64,000 nucleotides of DNA, taken from assembly GCA_003956705.1 (NCBI GenBank), contig QZCP01000042.1:62001-126000 (forward strand), written 5' to 3'. The notes beneath the pieces are model-generated. The model saw nothing but the letters and a program-made list of their open reading frames with translations, did no database searches and was not told the origin of the DNA. Below, piece after piece: positions 38,985 through 48,270 of this stretch; position 1 is the first letter of the stretch; the number at the start of each line of letters is the position of its first letter. This DNA comes from Brevipalpus yothersi (taxonomy: Eukaryota; Arthropoda; Arachnida; Trombidiformes; Tenuipalpidae). Made by a program: the position numbers and the translations under genes.

Positions 38985-40361
38985 TCACCAATTTCTTACT
39001 TCCTTAGTACTCTCAGTGGGCTCTTCGGGCTCATTGGCAGCCTTTACTCCTATCGCACCCATCAATACATCGATCCCCTCCTTGGCAAGATCAAGGCCTA
39101 GCCGAATAAGGGACCAAATATTGGTAAATCCTGTTCTCATGAGCGTGTTATCTTCTTTCATCAATGATTCAACTTTGCGTTTCTCTTGGCCATCGTCGAT
39201 TGAAGTGGTTATCATCAGCAATGCCCCTAAGGCGTCTTTAGCTCCCATATCTGCTTTTCTAATAGCTTTTTTGCCAAGCGCAAGAGATTCAAAAATTTTT
39301 TTCGCCCCATCTTGAAGCTCTTCTTTGTTTGGGGTACCTTCAGCTTTTATCAGTTCAGTCTCAGCTTGTTCCGCTAGTTCCAGAGCCCTTCTTGCATCTT
39401 TCATCGCAGAAGTAATGACGCTTCTCGCCTTCTCTGCTCTGTAAAATCAATGAAAATTTGATAATTATCTTCGAAGCCTGTGATAACGGGAATCGAATCT
39501 GGTGTGCTGCACTCGTTGGTCATAGATATTCTCTTCCCTTCAGAAGTGTTGGCAGAATAAGCTAAGGTCCCTGAAAACATTTCTTAATACCTACTCCTTT
39601 TCAATTTTATCTCTTTGTGCTCCTTCAGGCATTTTTTTCATTGAATCAATGGTCTGGTTTGCTAGTGATAGTGCCTTTTTGACTACGGCCACAGCTTTGG
39701 CTGACGATTCTGTGGCATATCCAACTGACACCATGAAATGAATCAATTAATTATCTTCAAAAATCGATTGAAAGTGGTGACTTCGAATCATCTTATCATT
39801 CATCTATATCTACTGTATTGTGTATCTGTGTATTTTCATTCAGTCTAGCTCTCAATTGATGACAAAGCGTTACTTCTAAGATTTATCTCTTCCTCTATTA
39901 AACTAATATCGACTTGGAATATGTATGCTACCAACCTGCTTCTTTGATCTTTTCCAGTGCTATGGTTTTGTTTATTTTTGGTTTTATGGTTGATCTAAGA
40001 GGACAGCTCAAAGAATCAATTCATTAGAGACATCATCAATACGCTTAAGGAGTCTTGTGATAATCTCTTTCTGGAAATGTTTCTGCTATCACATCTCTTG
40101 AGCATGCATCTGAATCGTGAAAAGTGTAGTTTTGGAACTTGGCTAATATGGAATATGCTCAAAATTTCGATTGTCTCTTTCCTAAGGATTTCCAGCGACC
40201 GAAAAGGTTAGAATAGCTGCTCATTATGATGCCGATTACCTCTTGCTCAAACTATTTACTTTCAGTCACCTCAATTTTTTTGATACTCACGTTTCCTTGG
40301 CAAGCGAATACATTTCAGAGTTGAATATGAAAAGGACTAATAGGTAAGGGAAAATTTCCAT
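38985..40361 (-). CDS. Secreted Ala/Lys-rich helical protein, paralogue C
   Basis: Third tandem member. Exons are 40361-40291, 39994-39936, 39724-39595 and 39438-38985, phases 2, 1 and 2, for 237 residues. The signal peptide is short (MEIFPYLLVLFIFNSEMYS). The mature part is helical (for example RRALELAEQAETELIKAEG, GAKDALGALLMITTS) and ends in an acidic Pro/Glu segment. It has one more intron than A and B: their first exon is split in two here, while the last two junctions keep the same phases and the gttggt donor. The final codons run over a potential donor (GAA|gtaaga at about 38993), so an additional 3' exon is possible. Its 5' flank is duplicated in front of the protease homologue at 41853-43231. 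Confidence 0.7.
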
Positions 40362-40390
40362 CGTAAATATTTACTTGAAAAATGTCCCCC

Positions 40391-40950
40391 ACTATCAGAA
40401 TAGAGATATCTTAATGGAATTTGATTTATCTTCCAAATCGGCTTCCAAACGGCGATTATTATTCTCGAATGATGGATAGAGTAATTTATCCGTTAATTTC
40501 TAGATCAAAAAGATGAAAATAATCTATTCGGGAGAGAATGAGAGTTAATTTCCGATAGTTTCTGTACCTGAAATCCTTAAAGAGAAGGTCATATCTCTCG
40601 ACAATGAACTTTGGTAAAAGATCGAAAATTTTTCGAACTCATTCGAATGGCTTGAAACGTCTTTCGCTATAGAATTGAAACTCGACTCTCATCTTCATAC
40701 ATTCACAAATATCAAGCTACTTTCCAACACTAACGAGTTTACTCTTGATTTTTACGGTCAGGTTTCTAACGAGAAAAGTATTGACGAAAATCAAGCGATG
40801 CAATGAGAAATAATCCAATATCTCATTCATTGAACTTGGGGGAGAATGCGAAGACGTCTGAGATTCAAAAAAAGTAATGGTCACAAATAGTTCATCACAA
40901 TTCAATGCGATTCTCGAAGAGAGGGAGTCCAAGCTTCTATGATTATAAAA
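40391..40950. repeat. Segmental duplication, copy 1 (5' flank of paralogue C)
   Basis: Aligns by eye along its length to 43285-43875 in the same orientation, with conserved blocks such as gacaatgaactttggt, atcgaaaatttttcga and gaattgaaactcgactctca, separated by small indels. It starts about 30 bases upstream of the paralogue C start codon. Confidence 0.88.
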
Positions 40951-40965
40951 AAAACATTTTAACCT

Positions 40966-41520
40966 GTGATCCATTCGTGACCCACATTACTGGAATAGTA
41001 TTCTTGAACCCATATTAGATACTCATAACCAATAGAGTTGCACTCAATCCATCCATTAAGAGTAATAGACAATGAGGTTTCTCCAGTCAAGGGGATTTCA
41101 AATCAAAGCCTCTATTGGTAGAATAACTGAGACACCTCTCCGTAAATTGTGTGCCAACGGATGAGTTCCAACTGATGAGGAGAGTCTCTTCATCAAAAGA
41201 GAATTCTTGCCTAAGATTACTCAATCTTGAAAGGGATATGTGGTTTTCATGGACTTGCGATTTGTTGAAATTTGGAGGTCCAAATTTTAAAGTATGATTC
41301 TGAACGATGACTTTATTGATGAGCCAGATGTTGGGAGAATTGCCTCCGATCAATTCTATCCGTTCTACTCGTTTTCAAATCTCAGTAGATTTCAACGAAG
41401 ATACCATGCACATCATAGTAGATTTGTTCTAACCATGTTGGAATCAAACTTCAGGTTATCTATATCGTCGCAATACTCGACTGGTTCTATGACAAAAATA
41501 TCCATTCATTCAGAAAATCC
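40966..41520 (-). pseudogene. Frameshifted fibronectin-III-like relic
   Basis: Three minus-strand segments in different frames look like one decayed protein. The first, near 41500-41400, contains VEYCDDIDNLKF. The second, 41353-41090, contains IVQNHTLKFGPPNF then LLISWNSS and CLSYSTNRGF. The third, from about 41096 to 40968, contains LTGETSLSITLNGWIEC and YEYLIWVQEYYSS. The last two fuse if one copy of a tandem TTTGATTTGA duplication is ignored, so a 5-base duplication probably caused the frameshift. Earlier stops separate the first two. The W...C...Y-x-I/L-x-V layout suggests a fibronectin type III domain; the parent gene is not recognised. It might instead be a live gene with microexons, which I think less likely. 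Confidence 0.42.
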
Positions 41521-41852
41521 TCATTTCTGCTATGAACATGTGAACTGCCGATAGGTTGGGAGAATATTTTGTGAATTATCATTAACTGTTGATACGAGAG
41601 AGTTAACGTTAACAGAGATAATCTGGAGTCTTACACTTCATGCTAATGATGAACCTTCATGATCATTGGAAACAATCCTTGAAATGGTAGCGTACTTTTT
41701 CTACACGAAAAATGGGCTCGAAAACTTTAATCGCCTCAGGATAAGATTTAGGACTTTATTCCCTAATTGAATCAGGACAGTTTCTGATATCATAGAATCG
41801 AATGAAATAGGAAAAATCTTGAAAATCCCAGAAATTCTTAGGGAGGCTCCTC

Positions 41853-43231
41853 TCATATAGTAGTTCTCCATTTCTTCGTTGTTTTCATTGTTTTCCTCGT
41901 GCTTTTCGGCTTTTTGGTTGAATGAAATGTTGGGTTCCATGTGCTAGGCTTTGGCGTGTACTTTGTCATGTGCTTTGTCGTGTGCTTTGTCGTGTGCTTT
42001 GTCATGTGCTTTATCGTGTGCTTCGTCGTGTGCTTTGTCGTGGGCTTTGGCATAGGCTTTGGCTCTGGCTCTGGCTTTGGTTCTGGTTTTGGCACAGGCT
42101 TTGGTTCTGGCTTTGGTTCTGGTTTTGGCTCTAACGTAACCCCTTCCTCTGGTACTGTTTCTGCATCGTCAGGTTTTTTGGTTTTGTCAAAGCTATCGCC
42201 TTTCGAAAGAGTACATACGCTCTTATCTCTATATTCTTTGCTTCCAATTACTTGTTTAATCCAATCCTTGGTTTCCTTATCGACAAGATTCAGATAAGTG
42301 TTCTTTCTGAAATTGATAATCGCAACAATTAATCAATTGGTATACAACTATCGAATATTCTATTCAACAAAGAAAGCAAATACTTGCGAACAGTCTTTGT
42401 TAACCTCCGCTATCAGGCCAACAAGTAAATGAACACCCTTCGCTTTACGCATCACAATTGCACCTCCTTCATCTCCACCACAGGCAAAAGATGCAGTACT
42501 ATCGTCCACATCCTCTTTTTGTATCTTAACAGGACATTTTTCAGGATTTTTCTCGTTTTTTCTGCATGCGGGCTTCGTAGAAACAACAATATCTGCCTTC
42601 TGTAAGTGTTTTCTTCTGGATGCATAATTTTCTTTTTCAGTCATTCCCCATCCAACTATTGTAACTTTGAACTTTTTGCCTTCCAACTTTTTCAGCAACC
42701 GAATAGGTTGCATGTGATATTGTTCCTGATCCAATTCGAGAAGAACAAAATCATATTTATCTCCTCCTTTACGCTCTTCTTCACTTTTCCCTGGGAAACA
42801 GTATCTTTTGACCACTTTTAGAGGCTTTAGGCCAGCATATGCCTCATTTGTCATATCATTATGAGCATTCGGAAGGATTGTCAAAGCTTTCGGACGTGTA
42901 CGAAGTTTTTTTTCGACTACAAATGCCAACGACTTGACTGTGATCACAAATTTTTTAGCCACCACAACTCCGGCACCATATGATGTCCTCTGAGATTGTG
43001 TTGTTCAATTCAAATTATAAACATCGATATGAAAACTTATTAACTGACCGTTTCTCCACTTGTATCATAAGTTCCATTGATGGAAACCATGTATTGGTAC
43101 TCACCAGCTTGAGCATCCTCACCTTTAGTAATTTTACCAGCTTTTGGTGGGGGGTTCTTACAATCAATTTCAAGGAAATTTAGAATGAATAGCAAATTGA
43201 TACAAAATATTCCTAGACTGGGAGCCACCAT
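41853..43231 (-). CDS. Catalytically dead serine protease homologue with Pro-Lys / Lys-His-Thr tail
   Basis: Secreted S1-family (chymotrypsin fold) homologue of 412 residues from exons 43231-43049, 42989-42384 and 42302-41853, both joins phase 0. The signal peptide is MVAPSLGIFCINLLFILNFL; the activation-like site is K|ITKGEDA. Of the catalytic triad, His is replaced by Ser at 81 (VITVKSL where ITAAH is usual), Asp 141 is kept (YDFVLL), and Ser is replaced by Glu at 235 (CGGDEGG where GDSGG is usual), so hydrolysis by the normal mechanism is not possible. The His-loop cysteine is also missing, as in its active relative at 58256-59373. After the fold ends (LVDKETKDWIKQVI) come about a dozen PEPKPxPKP units, then seven KHTT-like units, then a Lys/Thr/Arg tail. 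Such homologues can act as scaffolds, cofactors or inhibitors; which applies here is unknown. Confidence 0.85.
41960..42130 (-). repeat. Coding tandem repeats in the protease-homologue tail
   Basis: Two short coding arrays: six-base units encoding Lys-Pro-(Glu/Val/Met)-Pro at about 42055-42130, then fifteen-base-scale units encoding Lys-His-(Thr/Met/Ile)-Thr at about 41960-42050. Array lengths are likely to vary between individuals. Confidence 0.85.
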
Positions 43232-43284
43232 TATAACAGAATCCTACAGATAATTCCTTAGAATGCTACTAAATTTTAAAGACA

Positions 43285-43875
43285 CTCTGAGAGTAGGTAT
43301 CTTTATGAAATTCGATTTATCTTTCAAATCTGGGCTTCCAAACCGTGATTATTATTCCTGAATAATGGGTGGAAAAATTTTTCGTTAATCACTGGATGAT
43401 ATAAGATAAAATTTGCTACTGGGTAAGAAAACAACAGTAAATTTCCTTTTAATAGGTTTTGTACCTGAATTCTGCGGTGAAAAGGACGTATCGCTAGACA
43501 ATGAACTTTGGTGAGAAATCGAAAATTTTTCGAAATTATTTGGATTGCTCGAAATGTCTTTCGTTATAGAATTGAAACTCGACTCTCATCTTCAAACCTT
43601 CACAAATATCAAACTACTTTCGAACACTAAAGAGTTTACGCCTAATTTCACGGTCAGGTTTCTTTAGAGAGAAAAATATGGGTGAAAATTAGGTGAGGCA
43701 ATGGAAAAAAATTGAATTCTGTCCAATTTCTAAATCAATCAACTTGAGGGGAAGAAGTTTTTAAGACATTTCACACTCAAAGATAGTAATGCTACTAAAT
43801 TCATCTAACCAATTCCCTTTTTTGCTTCACTCCAATCCAATTTTAAAAGAGAGTAAACTCGAGTCTTGATGGCTA
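43285..43875. repeat. Segmental duplication, copy 2 (5' flank of protease homologue)
   Basis: Aligns to 40391-40950 in the same orientation. It begins about 55 bases upstream of the protease-homologue start codon. A TATA-like stretch (CATAAAGATA here, CATTAAGATA in the other copy, minus strand) sits near the gene-proximal edge of both copies, so the duplicated block may include the core promoter. Confidence 0.88.
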
Positions 43876-44119
43876 TAAGATACAATCCATTCTGATCTAA
43901 CAACTGATGATTGTGAGATTCCTTAAGCGCTGATATCTAATTCCTCTGGAATTGATTATTCAATTGTACAAAAAGAAGCGAAATAGTAGATTGAATCGTA
44001 GCATACATGTAGAAGGTCAATTTTTCTATTCTCTTGTTCTTCTCTTGTGAAGAATCTTTCAAGTGTTGAACAAGTCTTTGAAATCAAAAGAATGTTACAA
44101 ATTCTTGATAAGGCTTATC

Positions 44120-45916
44120 TCAACTGTCAAATTTTCGTTCAGTAGTTCTTCTCTTCTTTGTTGTTATTTTTCTGGTGCTCTCCAGCTTTTTGCTTGGATG
44201 AGATGATTTATCGAATAGGCTATATTTGTTTTTTGGTTTTGTTGTTGATGACGTTAAAATTAGCTCTAGTGTTCATAATGAGGTTGGCTTTGGTGTCATC
44301 GTTGACATTGGCCTTTTTTCGAGCGAATTTCCTCTTATCAGCAATTGTAGATTCGCCTGACTGATTTATAGCCTGAAGGTTGAAGCGTTAGACGAATAAA
44401 AGGCTCAAAGGCTTCATCTCAGCCAAACTGGAGAGGAATTGTTACAACAAGCTACTAGAATCACCTCTGGGATGATTCCCTTAACCCGAAACTTTAGTAA
44501 GGCTGAGGAGATTGCTTACAATGAACTCTTGAATTCATCTGAAATTGATTCCTTTTCATGGGCTCTTGGCCTGAGATTTACCTTCAATATGATTTCTAAT
44601 AGATGGAACGATTCTATGAAGTTGTCTATCCAATTGTGTGGCTATTTGAACTTCAAAAATTTTCATCTCTCAGACAAGCTTTGCATTTATCTTCGACCTA
44701 TTGACTTGTTTCCATCTTTGTTACTTTTATTTTATTTTATTTTCTTCTAGTTTATAAGATTCTAATAATGCTCTAGAGCATTCGATTGCAGATTGCATTC
44801 ATCACACTCTACTTCAAAACCGATATCTGCTTTGTCCGCAGGGGGAATATGATAACATAGAATAGCGTTCAGTTCAAGAAGGCCGGTACGGAGCGTTGTT
44901 GACAATTGATAGAACTTTCATCATTAAAACGATTGATCTTATTCCGACTTTGAGTGGCAATAGTTGCATGGACAGCTCATTTTGAGGAATCCTCCTCAGT
45001 TTTCTATGGGATATCAAATTAATAATAATAATCTCATCAATCACCCTCAATACGCTCTCTCGATTGTCATAAAGCTATTAATATAAGTTTTTTGCTGATT
45101 TTTGTTCTAGGTTACTGTTTTTGAATTTGTAAAATCGAGCTGCCTCTATTGGCAACTCCATCCGAAAATATTTTCGATAAGAGTTTCTATCAGAATTTTC
45201 TCATTTGATCACCGAGAAGAAGTAGATTAGAGGGCTCAAAGCTTTTGACATTCAATTTCTACCTAATAGAAATCAGGTGCGAAACAGATTTATCGGCAAA
45301 AAGATTGAGTCCTGAAAAGAGTGATATTCATTCCCCATGATGTGATGGATCATTTGAGAGAAATAAATCTATGAAATGCATGCAATGGCCGTTTAATTCA
45401 GCTATTCAGTGATTTTCAGTGATGTTTTTTAGTAGTAGTTTTCATAGTTCCCCTCCATGTAGGTTTTCCTTTCTTCTGGAAGAGAGCAAAAAGAATACTT
45501 TTTTAGTAAATTCTATTTTCTCAATTCAAGAGAGATGCAGAATTAAGCTCTCATACTCATGGGGAGAGTGGAAATTTCTTTATAGTAAGTTGTCAGCATG
45601 TTCGAAATGAACGAATGCTCACTGACTTATCATGAAAGGCTAGAAACACATCTCAAATCTTTCAGATAATCTATAGCAATAATCTAGATCTCAACTAACC
45701 GGATGCCCTGTTGGAGGAGTGATCATTCTGCAAAAAGAGACAAACGTGAGCATTGGAATAAGAATATCAAATTAGGTTTTTTTCAATTACAGCCAAGGAA
45801 ATCAAACTTGGTCTACATTACCTCTTATTCACACTTTTTTCCTCCACTACTTCACAATTGGTGGCCAGAATCATTGTGATGATCATCAAGCAAAAGATAA
45901 ATTTTTTGGAGACCAT
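44120..45916 (-). CDS. Small secreted basic-tail protein, possibly truncated by a stop
   Basis: Exons 45916-45822, 45727-45700 and 44356-44273 join in phases 2 and 0 to give 68 residues: a signal peptide (MVSKKFIFCLMIITMILATNC), EVVEEKSVNKR, then a short Pro/Thr segment ending at a TGA at 44273-44275. The same frame stays open for 50 more codons to 44120 and encodes a tail (STTKPKNK, then SHPSKKLESTRKITTKKRRT) clearly related to the end of the protease homologue at 41853. Either the stop truncated a longer gene, or the protein is naturally short and the tail is relic. A good TATA box lies about 106 bases upstream of the ATG. The EKSV motif after the signal peptide is shared with the genes at 46813 and 54997. 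The 1.3 kb second intron makes the model less certain. Confidence 0.42.
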
Positions 45917-46021
45917 TTTTGTTTGCTTCGAAAACGTTTTTGAAACGGAATCAGTAAAAAATTTGATGGAGATTCTGATTACTGTAAGTTATCAGTGAGG
46001 TAGGAATACTCCGAGTTCCTG

Positions 46022-46029
46022 TTTTTATA
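46022..46029 (-). promoter_or_regulatory. TATA box
   Basis: TATAAAAA on the minus strand, within CAGTATAAAAACAGG, about 106 bases upstream of the ATG at 45916. The spacing suits a short 5' UTR and supports a gene starting there. Confidence 0.5.
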
Positions 46030-46812
46030 CTGGAGTGTCATTTGATATTCTTGTAGACCTTTATCAATTTCAACTTATTACGCGCTGCTTGACATTAATT
46101 AAATGTCAAGTAGAAGGTTGCTATCGTGACATCATTCGAAGAACGAAATTGAGTAACTCGAAACTATTCTTCTTCCCCAATCAGAGGTTTCCTCGTATGA
46201 GATGAGCGAAAAGTTGCTTTAATATCATGTAACAGGTTGAGACTTAGGGAGAATGAAAGAATAAAAATGAAAATGAAAGAGAAAATGGAATGGCGAAAAA
46301 AGCAATCATCGTTAAAAAAGGGATCATTTTCATAAGAAAGTGGGCATTTTGAAAAATTTCATTCTAATCTTATTGATCATATCATTTTCCATTTGACATG
46401 ACATCATGATCTTACGCAATTCATTTTGAATGAAGCGCTTTTAAGTTCACTCAGATCATGAGATTCCCGTAATTTCCCTCTCCATTTCCTTAGATTCCCA
46501 TAGTTCCTTTAGAACTCTTCTAGCCATGTGAGCATTTTCCTTTAAATAAAATTCTATCTAGCATTCATCAGTAGAGAGTAATAAATTCAGGCTGGAGAAC
46601 TGAAGTTCCACGTGCGGATAGTTGAATCTCATGAGGAAGTATCAGTGAATCAATTCGAAAATTAGTGAAATGAAATTCTCAGATATATCAGATATATATA
46701 TAATTATATAAACGTATCAGATAAATACATAAAAAGTAAAGCACCAAGTTGAATTGTTAGCATGTAGAGGTAACCATTGAGCTATCAAAATGTCGAGCCG
46801 ATAACGAGCACT

Positions 46813-47202
46813 TTAAGGTGCTACAGTGCCAATCGATGTTCTCTTTCTGGATTTTCCTTTCCCTCTAGGCTTCCTAGTCCTCCTAGTCCTCCTTTTCCTT
46901 GACTTTTCAATGGGGGAATGTCTGGTGGCTGTATGTTTTCCAGTAGTGGGCTTATTAGTAGTAGACTTTTTTACAGAGGTTGATATTTTAGTAGCGGGCT
47001 TTTTAGTGGTTGTCCACTTCCTAGTGGTAGGCTTTTCAGTGGCAGGCTTCTTTGTTGTTTTCATCGAGGTTTGATTACTAGGTTGCTTAGGGTTCGTTTC
47101 TTTGCCGATTTCAACTGACTTTTCTGTTGATGATTCTTCACTATGGGCTATAAGAATACAAGAAATGATAATTAACAGGAATACGAGGCTGATTGAGCGC
47201 AT
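46813..47202 (-). CDS. Small secreted Thr/Lys/Arg-rich protein
   Basis: Single-exon gene of 129 residues. I chose the ATG at 47202 because it opens directly with a signal peptide (MRSISLVFLLIIISCILIAHS); the frame extends upstream without such a feature. The mature part starts EESSTEKSVEIGKETNPKQ, then has TTKKPATEKPTTRKW-type repeats and ends in an Arg/Lys cluster. The STEKSVEIGKE block aligns with STKKSVRIRKE in the gene at 54997-55434, so the two are paralogues. A TATA-like ttttataacg lies about 70 bases upstream. High positive charge and many threonines (possible O-glycosylation) suggest binding to an acidic polymer, glycan or matrix, but that is inference. Family not recognised. Confidence 0.7.
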   Translation of the reverse strand: MRSISLVFLLIIISCILIAHSEESSTEKSVEIGKETNPKQPSNQTSMKTTKKPATEKPTTRKWTTTKKPATKISTSVKKSTTNKPTTGKHTATRHSPIEKSRKRRTRRTRKPRGKGKSRKRTSIGTVAP

Positions 47203-47973
47203 GTTATCTGTCCAAAATATTATTTTTAACCTCAATGAATAAAAATATGAGGCACTCGTTATAAAAGATCGCGTGCACTGCCTGTTGGCTGAATCAAAAA
47301 TTTGAATGGGAGGTGATTTAAAACTGATGGAAGCACTGATCTCCATGGGCGGAGATTGAAAAATACTAGTTTTTATGATTCTAGTTCATCGACATGGGTG
47401 CTAATAATTTCTAATATTTTCGTTTTGAATCCATTCGCCTGATTGATCGTATTTTAAAAATTTGCTCTTCTGTCCTCAGGAAATGGAAAATTGATGAATT
47501 TCCATCAAAAAATGCCAAGCTACATGAAATGTATCACTGATAATAAGAATGATCAAGCAATGGTCAGAAGATCCATGATAGAGGTGTTGTTCGAAGATCA
47601 ATATGTTAGCAATAATCCCTTTAGAAACTTTTCATCCAGAATTTATCCTTATTCTCTCACTGGGGCTTATTGAAAAATATCCAGCAGACATGTAAGTACA
47701 AGTATAAGCATAAGTGTATGTGACCTCATCGATTCATTCATTTTTATCATGAATCATGAATGAATCATAAGTCCGCGGAGTAAGATCCAATTAAATCAAT
47801 TTGATCTGAAGTTTATATCTAAATCGAAAGTGTGTTAGTCTCTCTATTCAATCAAGGATCTGAATAGACTGTGTTGAGGCCAAAACCTTCCCTGGAGAGC
47901 GTATTTCATGATCAACATTGGCTGCATCTTCTTTTGGAATCCGTATTACAGACCTCAGTTCTTTGAATTGTTC
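47203..47973. other. Spacer left of the transposon
   Basis: 5' flank of the gene at 46813 and DNA up to the left terminal inverted repeat. No supported gene. Confidence 0.45.
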
Positions 47974-47999
47974 CCCGGGAGAAAAAAGGAGGCAAATTT
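47974..47999 (+). repeat. Left terminal inverted repeat
   Basis: Starts CCCGGGAGAAAAAAGGAG and runs on through GCAAATTT. It matches the reverse complement of 53870-53895 at 24 of 26 bases. Confidence 0.85.
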
Positions 48000-48270
48000 T
48001 GCCTTTTTGATGCATATACAAATTTTGCATCTCAGTCTCATTGAATTCATGCTCAATTCAGGCTAGATTTGCAAGAAATTGGCGGATTTTCATGGAAGAG
48101 TTTTGTCTATTTCTGATAAACTTCCAGTCTCATTTCATGCAGGAAACTCACGATCTAATTGAAGAATATCAATCAACAGCTCCTGATTTGGAGAATTCTT
48201 TTGAATTGACAAGAATTTTGTTGAAAATATCAATTATGTCAAAGTTGCTTTATTCATGCATGATAAAATT

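Noticed and set aside
40717..40974. 85-codon minus-strand frame
   Set aside because: It lies in the duplicated flank, and the other copy at 43285-43875 does not keep the frame, so it is not coding.
41922..42297. Plus-strand frames of Cys/Val/Phe and Gly/Phe repeats
   Set aside because: They are antisense shadows of the Pro-Lys and Lys-His-Thr repeats of the protease homologue.
44439..44750. 103-codon plus-strand frame inside the long intron of the truncated basic-tail gene
   Set aside because: No motif, ends in a run of Leu/Phe from T-rich DNA; no supporting context.
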